Of a stretch of 64,000 nucleotides of DNA, positions 59,837 through 64,000 are shown piece after piece. The notes beneath the pieces are model-generated. The model was not told where the DNA came from. It saw only the letters and a program-made list of their open reading frames with translations, and ran no database searches. Position 1 is the first letter of the stretch; each line of letters opens with the position of its first letter. Made by a program: the position numbers and the translations under genes. The DNA comes from Vibrio furnissii CIP 102972 (lineage in GTDB: Bacteria > Pseudomonadota > Gammaproteobacteria > Enterobacterales > Vibrionaceae): assembly GCF_000176175.1 (NCBI RefSeq), contig NZ_ACZP01000013.1, positions 1,009,695-1,073,694 on the forward strand, in the 5' to 3' direction.

Positions 59837-60340
59837 ATGGTCAATCAGTTTTCTATAACGAAAACCATCATTGAATCGAATCTAAAGCAAGCGCACGGAA
59901 TCACAGCCACTGAAAAGTGCGTTTTGATTACACTTTCTAGTTACTTCGGTAATCAAGAAAACCCTTCCGTGTTCACATGCTACCCAAGCCAAAATCGTAT
60001 CGCTAGAGAAGTAGGTTGTACTCGTCCAACCGTGAACAGCGCACTTCAAAAGTTTGAGCGATTAGGGTTCTTGAGGGCGAACTACCGCAGCACACCTGAA
60101 GGTGGCAACACTTCAAAACTCTATACATGGCTTGGTATTCCAACAACAGAAGAACTGGAAAGCGAAAGCTCTGACGAGCCAAGCGAGTCTGACGTTGTGG
60201 AAACTAGAACGGAAGTAGAAGAAGCACTTACTGAAACGCCAGTAGTCGTGGAGTCTACACCTTCCCTTCAGCCTGAAAGTAGACATGAATCAGTGCCTAC
60301 TTCAGGCTGGTGGGCCGATGAAGATGAATCACCGTTCTGA
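59837..60340 (+). CDS. Winged-helix DNA-binding protein with SSB-like acidic C-terminus
   Basis: A 167-residue protein. Residues about 15-100 form a winged helix of the HTH_36/phage replication-protein type ('YPSQNRIAREVGCTRPTVNSALQKFERLGFL'). An acidic, Ser/Glu/Thr/Pro-rich linker follows. The last nine residues, WADEDESPF, resemble the tip of single-strand-binding protein (acidic residues ending in PF), which recruits DNA-repair enzymes. A perfect AAGGAGG precedes the ATG, and a terminator follows the stop. It could control or help replication of the element. Confidence 0.7.
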   Translation: MVNQFSITKTIIESNLKQAHGITATEKCVLITLSSYFGNQENPSVFTCYPSQNRIAREVGCTRPTVNSALQKFERLGFLRANYRSTPEGGNTSKLYTWLGIPTTEELESESSDEPSESDVVETRTEVEEALTETPVVVESTPSLQPESRHESVPTSGWWADEDESPF

Positions 60341-60344
60341 GATG

Positions 60345-60362
60345 GCCCCTTTGGGGGCTTTC
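60345..60362 (+). terminator. Terminator
   Basis: GCCCC/GGGGC stem followed by TTTC immediately after the winged-helix gene. Confidence 0.75.
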
Positions 60363-60370
60363 TTCTCTCT

Positions 60371-60398
60371 TTGACAGAGTATGTAGCATCAGAATACT
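60371..60398 (+). promoter_or_regulatory. Sigma-70-like promoter before structured block A
   Basis: TTGACA, 16 bases, AATACT. A start point near 60405 would place hairpin block A at the 5' end of the RNA. Confidence 0.45.
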
Positions 60399-60399
60399 A

Positions 60400-60640
60400 C
60401 CCCTATCCAATCTCGCTACAGGCCTTGTAGCATAAAGCTTCACCCCATGTTAATCGAGTAGACACAAACATACTAAGGAACAGACTAGTTAATCTACTAT
60501 TTATCCTACCAATTAATAAGTACGCTGAAAGAAAAAGAGAGAAATCACAAATAGACTTCCCCCCTTTCAGTGTCAATACATGTGGCCGTTCGGTGCATAC
60601 ATTAAACCGCTGATTCAATACCATATGTATACCTATCGAC
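60400..60640 (+). ncRNA. Structured noncoding block A, candidate retron msr-msd
   Basis: No coding frame is convincing. Four stems follow each other: GCTACA/TGTAGC (60415-60431), AGTAGA/TCTACT (60457-60498), a long ACGCTGAAAG/CTTTCAGTGT stem (60522-60573, one G-U pair, 32-base loop) and GGT-ATACAT/ATGTAT-ACC (60592-60633). The order of small hairpins followed by a longer stem is what an msr-msd RNA looks like. CAGAATACT (60390-60398) can also pair with AGTAATTCTG (60680-60689) across the block, as a1/a2 ends would. Confidence 0.4.
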
Positions 60641-60700
60641 TAAACCCTACCAACGGCATGACCTTTCAAATGACAACTCAGTAATTCTGCAAAATAAGTG

Positions 60701-60729
60701 TTGACTCTCAGTCCACCCTACACTATTCT
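60701..60729 (+). promoter_or_regulatory. Sigma-70-like promoter of the retron operon
   Basis: TTGACT, 17 bases, TATTCT; optimal spacing. The start would be near 60736, about 310 bp before the first small gene. Confidence 0.6.
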
Positions 60730-60735
60730 AAAAAT

Positions 60736-60985
60736 GTGCAGACGAAACCGTCTGTAACGCTCTTTCAAAATACCTAAGTATTCGTGATTAGTTAATTGGC
60801 TTAACCGCCGTTCATTTGTTTACTCAAAATGGACTATGTTTTCAGCCCACATACGAATTTATCTTCTTATCGGGATATCTCGTATCGCATCGTTGAATAA
60901 TGATGTTGGCGGCAGGAAATACCAGAGTATTTGCTCTGGAGGTGTTGGTTGGTTTGTTTACTGTGTTTCTATTCGGTCACGATGT
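60736..60985 (+). ncRNA. Structured noncoding block B, alternative msr-msd candidate
   Basis: Downstream of the promoter are hairpins CAGACG/CGTCTG (60739-60754), AATAC/GTATT (60770-60782), ATACGA/TCGTAT (60851-60885), CATCGTT/AATGATG (60888-60905) and CCAGAG/CTCTGG (60922-60939). CCGCC (60805-60809) can pair with GGCGG (60908-60912) around two of them. TCGTGATT (60782-60789) can pair with GGTCACGA (60974-60981) around them all. It is either the msr-msd or the long leader of the operon. Confidence 0.4.
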
Positions 60986-61046
60986 GCAATTGCGGCAGGG
61001 TACATCCGTATCCGATTAGGCAACAATTCAACTAAAGGTATTATTT

Positions 61047-61265
61047 ATGAAATTGAAAGAAACTCTCACGTCGCTAAAAGCGGCAAGAGAAAAATGCGTT
61101 AACACAGTAGACAAGGGCACACTGGACAAAATTGATGGAGCAATTCGTCAACTTGAGTCTTTAGAGAAAGTAGAATCAAAACCAAATAAGATGCAGTGGC
61201 TTGCAGGTGCAGTAAGGGTATTAACTCTTCTAAAACTACTGGTCGGTGACATTGATTTAGGATGA
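61047..61265 (+). CDS. Small protein of the retron operon, unknown
   Basis: A 72-residue protein: a charged N-terminal helical half and a C-terminal amphipathic/hydrophobic helix ('MQWLAGAVRVLTLLKLLV') ending in DIDLG. AAAGG eight bases before the ATG supports translation. It is the first gene after the noncoding RNA region and lies 64 bp before the XRE gene. No family is recognised. It could be the effector or an accessory factor of the system. Confidence 0.6.
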   Translation: MKLKETLTSLKAAREKCVNTVDKGTLDKIDGAIRQLESLEKVESKPNKMQWLAGAVRVLTLLKLLVGDIDLG

Positions 61266-61329
61266 TAGATGCTTTTCGAATGTGCAACCGACCAAATAAA
61301 TCCTCCCTTCAACAAAGAGCGAACCAGTT

Positions 61330-61605
61330 ATGTTACCTATCGGACAAACCATAAAAGAGCTGAGACTACTTAAGGGACTATCCTTAAGCCAAGTCGCACA
61401 GCTATCCGACATGGACAAATCGTACCTATCAAAGATAGAGAACGACAAAAGAGACCCTTCGATAACCTCCCTAGAAAAAATATGTGCCGCAATAGAGATT
61501 CCGCTTAGCATATTGATACTAATGTGCGATGAAAATGAAGATGGGCCATTCAGCGTACTAACCGATGAATTAAAAGAGTTGGCAAGAGAAATAATTAGTG
61601 CATAA
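61330..61605 (+). CDS. XRE-family HTH regulator of the retron operon
   Basis: A 91-residue protein with an N-terminal HTH_3 domain ('IKELRLLKGLSLSQVAQLSDMDKSYLSKIENDKRDPS') and a short acidic C-terminal tail. It overlaps the reverse-transcriptase gene by eight bases, so both are made together. HTH proteins of this kind accompany some retron types, where they may be regulator, effector or antitoxin. Confidence 0.85.
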   Translation: MLPIGQTIKELRLLKGLSLSQVAQLSDMDKSYLSKIENDKRDPSITSLEKICAAIEIPLSILILMCDENEDGPFSVLTDELKELAREIISA

Positions 61606-62737
61606 CCTTTCTCCAGTTTATAAGCAAAAACCTATCAGCAGCATAGATGCACTTTGCCGACTACTTCAAGTAGAGCAAAGAGACTTACTTTCATTGGCGG
61701 AAAAATCCAACTCTCATTATTTTAAAAAAACAGTGGAAAAGAGTGGCTCTAAACCAAGGGTTACTTACAAAGCATCCCCCAAGCTTCGCCCTATATTAGA
61801 CTCACTAAAAGATAGAGTGTTCTCTTGTGTGAGCTTCCCTGCTTACATTGCTGCTGGTCAGCTAGGTAAGAGTTACGTGGCTAATGCAGAGTCCCATATT
61901 GGTGCAAAAATGTTAATGTCCGAAGACATTAAAGACTTCTTTCCATCGATTACGCAGTCCCAAGTCGAAAACGTATACAAACATTTCTTCAAATTTGCCC
62001 CTGATGTATCCCTGTTACTTTCAGAGCTTTGCACAAAGGATGGTAAGCTAGTACAAGGTAGTCCACTAAGTGGTTATCTTGCTAACCTAGTTTTCTTTAG
62101 AGAAGAACACTCCATTGTTGCATCGTGTATCGAGCATGGGCTGCATTACACACGCTACTACGACGACATTCACATTAGTTCGTGCCAACCATTCTATGAA
62201 GAAGTGCACGACTTAAAGCAACAGTTATACGGAATGATGGGTCGTGTTGGAGTTAGCCCGCATCGCTCCCCTAAGAAATGCAATATCAAGCTATCTAACA
62301 CTAGACTTGATGTTCACGACGTTACCATTAACTCTCATAAAACTTCCCCATCAAGAAAGAGAGTCTCTAAAGTCCGCAACTTATTGTTTAACTTCAATAA
62401 TTGTGTATCTTCGGGCTGTAACATCGAAACCTTAGTAAAACAATATCGAAGCATCTTAGGGCATATAAACACGCTACAACAGCAAGGTTATAGCAAAAGT
62501 AAGACTCTCAAAAAAGAACTCCGTGAGGCCGTTCATCACATTGATGAAAAAAGCGCTAAAAAATACGCTAGAGGCTATAGAAAAGTAAAAAACAGTAAAG
62601 AGTTCAAAGCATTTAGCCTTAAAGCTTCCATACTCAAACGCATCAACGGAAGAGTGGCGTCTGTTATTAATGCTGAACACGATGCTGCGAAGAAGAAGCT
62701 GGAAAGAAATAAGGCTAGTCGCAAGCCAACGAGCTAA
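61598..62737 (+). CDS. Retron-type reverse transcriptase
   Basis: A 379-residue reverse transcriptase. Retron-specific region X is present as NAESH (96-100, NAxxH). Motif 3 has the first metal Asp, D110 ('SEDIKDFFPSI'), motif 4 is 'QGSPLSGYLANL' (153-164), and motif 5 is YYDD (187-190) in place of the common YADD. Region Y, normally VTG, reads VTI (242-244) and leads into a basic stretch that should bind the msr stem. A Lys-rich extension of about 110 residues follows. The start is GTG inside the XRE gene. The 3' end overlaps the convergent integrase gene by 23 bp. Confidence 0.9.
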   Translation: MHNLSPVYKQKPISSIDALCRLLQVEQRDLLSLAEKSNSHYFKKTVEKSGSKPRVTYKASPKLRPILDSLKDRVFSCVSFPAYIAAGQLGKSYVANAESHIGAKMLMSEDIKDFFPSITQSQVENVYKHFFKFAPDVSLLLSELCTKDGKLVQGSPLSGYLANLVFFREEHSIVASCIEHGLHYTRYYDDIHISSCQPFYEEVHDLKQQLYGMMGRVGVSPHRSPKKCNIKLSNTRLDVHDVTINSHKTSPSRKRVSKVRNLLFNFNNCVSSGCNIETLVKQYRSILGHINTLQQQGYSKSKTLKKELREAVHHIDEKSAKKYARGYRKVKNSKEFKAFSLKASILKRINGRVASVINAEHDAAKKKLERNKASRKPTS

Positions 62738-63896
62738 AGAGCCCCTCTCGCACGAAACTATCGTCATGCTTTAATGCTAACATTTGCATGGCGTTGTGTT
62801 TATTTCTGTAACTAAAGCCTGATAAATACACCTTACCAGTGGTTAATTTACCTACGCTGTGCCCCAAAAGAGCACCAATCAATTCTTCTTTTACTCCTTG
62901 ATTGAAGAGTTCTGTTACCACATAGTGACGCAGAGAATGGAACGTTACATTGTAGATATCTAATTGCTTCAGCAGTTGGGAAAAGAACTTACTAGGCTTG
63001 CCAACATAACCGTTGTATTTACTGTAAGGCAGCTCAAAAAGTCGCTCATCACCCCCTCGACCTTCCACCAGTTCAACGAACAACTTATTTAACTCGTTGG
63101 TTATTGGAATCTCACGTTCACTGGCTGAGTTCTTGAGTTTCTTATCAATATGAGAATCATTGATACTCAAACTTGGTTGCTTACCTAAGTCAATATCGCC
63201 AACTCTTAGTTGAGCTAACTCATTGAGCCTACAACCTGTTAGAGCTGCAATACGAGGTAGATAGTACTTCCATCTATCCACTTCATTCTTGTATCTCTCT
63301 GTGGCTTGTAGGAGCATTTTAAGCTCGCTTTCAGCAATAGCTCTAGTTGGTCGAACTGGCTTCTTCTCTACACTGATTTTGAACCATTCAGTTTCAACCT
63401 TATGCCCTAGGCGATTGAAACAGCTAGAGAGTAAACGGAGTTTTTTCTTCATAGTAGTAGCGCTACAGGTCTGTGTTTGCTTCCACTTTTCAATGTGAGC
63501 ACTCCTCACGCTATCTAGTGTCGTTGAAGGAGCAAGACAATTAACAAAACCATTCCAACAGTTGCGGTATTCTGTCTGACTTTTTGCACTCAAGTCTTGA
63601 AGAAAGTCCACGATATCAATGGAAGATAACAACAAGCTTTGTTTCTTCTGCCTTCCTGAAAAGTCACTGTAAATAGATTTGATTTCATCAACGGTAGGGT
63701 TTGAAAGCAGAAGGATTCGACTTGCTAGGTCGGAGGCAAAGCGAACAGCCGTCATGTAATCTCTGGTTTTTAAACTCAAGCTTGGCTGGTGGTGCTTCCC
63801 ATTGACCCTAACATTCCATCGAAAGGCATAAACACCTGTTCGACTAGTAAAAAGGTAAAGCGTTTTGCGTGATGTTAGGCGTTGATTAGATAACAT
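62715..63896 (-). CDS. Tyrosine recombinase (integrase)
   Basis: A 393-residue phage-type integrase. An N-terminal arm-binding region with an AP2/SAM-like part precedes the catalytic domain, which has R223 ('TGCRLNEL'), H320 and R323 ('FHSLRHY'), H346 ('LLGHS') and the nucleophile Y357 ('TTGKVYLSG'). All catalytic residues are present, so it is probably active. GGAG precedes the ATG by eight bases. Its position at the island end and the tRNA-Ser fragment at the other end fit site-specific integration. Confidence 0.93.
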   Translation of the reverse strand: MLSNQRLTSRKTLYLFTSRTGVYAFRWNVRVNGKHHQPSLSLKTRDYMTAVRFASDLASRILLLSNPTVDEIKSIYSDFSGRQKKQSLLLSSIDIVDFLQDLSAKSQTEYRNCWNGFVNCLAPSTTLDSVRSAHIEKWKQTQTCSATTMKKKLRLLSSCFNRLGHKVETEWFKISVEKKPVRPTRAIAESELKMLLQATERYKNEVDRWKYYLPRIAALTGCRLNELAQLRVGDIDLGKQPSLSINDSHIDKKLKNSASEREIPITNELNKLFVELVEGRGGDERLFELPYSKYNGYVGKPSKFFSQLLKQLDIYNVTFHSLRHYVVTELFNQGVKEELIGALLGHSVGKLTTGKVYLSGFSYRNKHNAMQMLALKHDDSFVREGLFSSLACD

Positions 63897-63945
63897 TGTG
63901 TGAGCTCCAGTGTGGGCTCTTGCTATCTTTAAAACCTTCAGATAT

Positions 63946-63973
63946 GAAAAAAGGCCTGATAAATCAGACCTTT
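63946..63973 (-). terminator. Terminator reading leftwards from beyond the window
   Basis: AAAGGTCTGAT/ATCAGGCCTTT stem followed by T6 on the minus strand. It serves a gene or tRNA to the right of the window. Confidence 0.8.
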
Positions 63974-63980
63974 AAGAATG

Positions 63981-64000
63981 TGGCGAGCAAGGGCTTCTAC
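63981..64000 (-). other. Diverged right-end match to the tRNA-Ser 3' end
   Basis: The last 20 bases resemble the left attachment site: the GGTGAGCAAG-type segment reads GGCGAGCAAG, and about 14 of 19 positions agree without gaps. As on the left, a terminator lies next to it. It may be the right attachment site or the 3' end of another serine-type tRNA. Confidence 0.35.

Larger units (their letters stand above)
59529..64000. mobile_element. tRNA-Ser-associated island with retron-type reverse transcriptase
   Basis: Bounded on the left by the tRNA-Ser 3' fragment, with the integrase at the right end facing inward. The base composition is richer in A and T than the flanking chromosome, codon use is different, and none of the genes has a housekeeping role. 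Contents: HTH protein, structured noncoding region, small ORF, XRE regulator, reverse transcriptase, integrase. The right end is at or beyond the window edge. Confidence 0.75.

Noticed and set aside
60403..60624. 73-codon minus-strand frame within the noncoding part of the island
   Set aside because: No ribosome-binding site, no recognisable domain, and it covers the hairpin cluster.
61241..61262. Shared VGDIDLG string in the 72-aa protein and the integrase
   Set aside because: The DNA differs and this string is common in integrases, so it looks like chance rather than a duplication.
63981..64000. A complete tRNA at the right edge
   Set aside because: The visible bases do not give a standard T-loop (TTCRA), and the rest lies outside the window.

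Overview
The window looks like a piece of a Vibrio chromosome. The evidence is the gene set and order: serC, a YdgA-like gene, tfoX, panP, hexR, grxA and ybjL lie close together, followed by fabV and a psrA-fadE operon with FadR-like and PsrA-like palindromes. From memory this matches blocks of V. cholerae chromosome I. The complete N-acetylgalactosamine (aga) operon points to a non-cholerae species; a V. fluvialis/furnissii-like species is an inference only.

Layout. 0.1-12.4 kb: mixed housekeeping and signalling genes (membrane protein, M16 zinc-peptidase lipoprotein, GST-like protein, CSS-EAL c-di-GMP phosphodiesterase, chemoreceptor, small Cys-rich protein, decayed SnoaL-like remnant, VOC protein, flavin reductase, ABC-F protein YbiT). 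12.9-18.7 kb: ygiQ, then a GPH sugar symporter, GH43 glycosidase and sugar acetyltransferase. 18.8-24.1 kb (minus): a coupled sugar-phosphate-isomerase-like/FAD-dehydrogenase pair, serC and a DUF945 protein. 24.4-27.6 kb: a soluble hybrid kinase with a degenerate receiver, a response regulator, then a sigma-54-type promoter ahead of a small outer-membrane protein. 27.7-38 kb: tfoX, HDOD protein, lysO, panP, hexR, iron alcohol dehydrogenase, grxA, ybjL. 38-44 kb: fatty-acid genes fabV and psrA-fadE, a PLP deaminase-like gene and a DUF1496 protein. 44-50 kb: succinate-semialdehyde dehydrogenase-like gene, an M20 peptidase with yjiG-yjiH, and a DHH phosphoesterase.

50.2-59.3 kb: a minus-strand operon agaR-kbaZ-agaS-agaVWEF-agaA-kbaY. 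It would import GalNAc or galactosamine through a mannose-family PTS, deacetylate it, deaminate/isomerise it and split tagatose-1,6-bisphosphate. A second AgaR-like DeoR regulator lies upstream, and the space between them carries repeated CTTTC motifs and a perfect 11-bp inverted repeat.

59.5-64.0 kb: an AT-richer island beginning at the 3' fragment of a tRNA-Ser and its terminator, and carrying a tyrosine recombinase at the other end. Inside are a winged-helix protein with an SSB-like acidic tail, a noncoding stretch of about 700 bp full of hairpins, a 72-residue unknown protein, an XRE repressor, and a reverse transcriptase with the retron NAxxH signature and a YYDD active site. I read this as a retron-type defence island whose msr-msd RNA lies within 60.4-61.0 kb. 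It is the most interesting part of the window.
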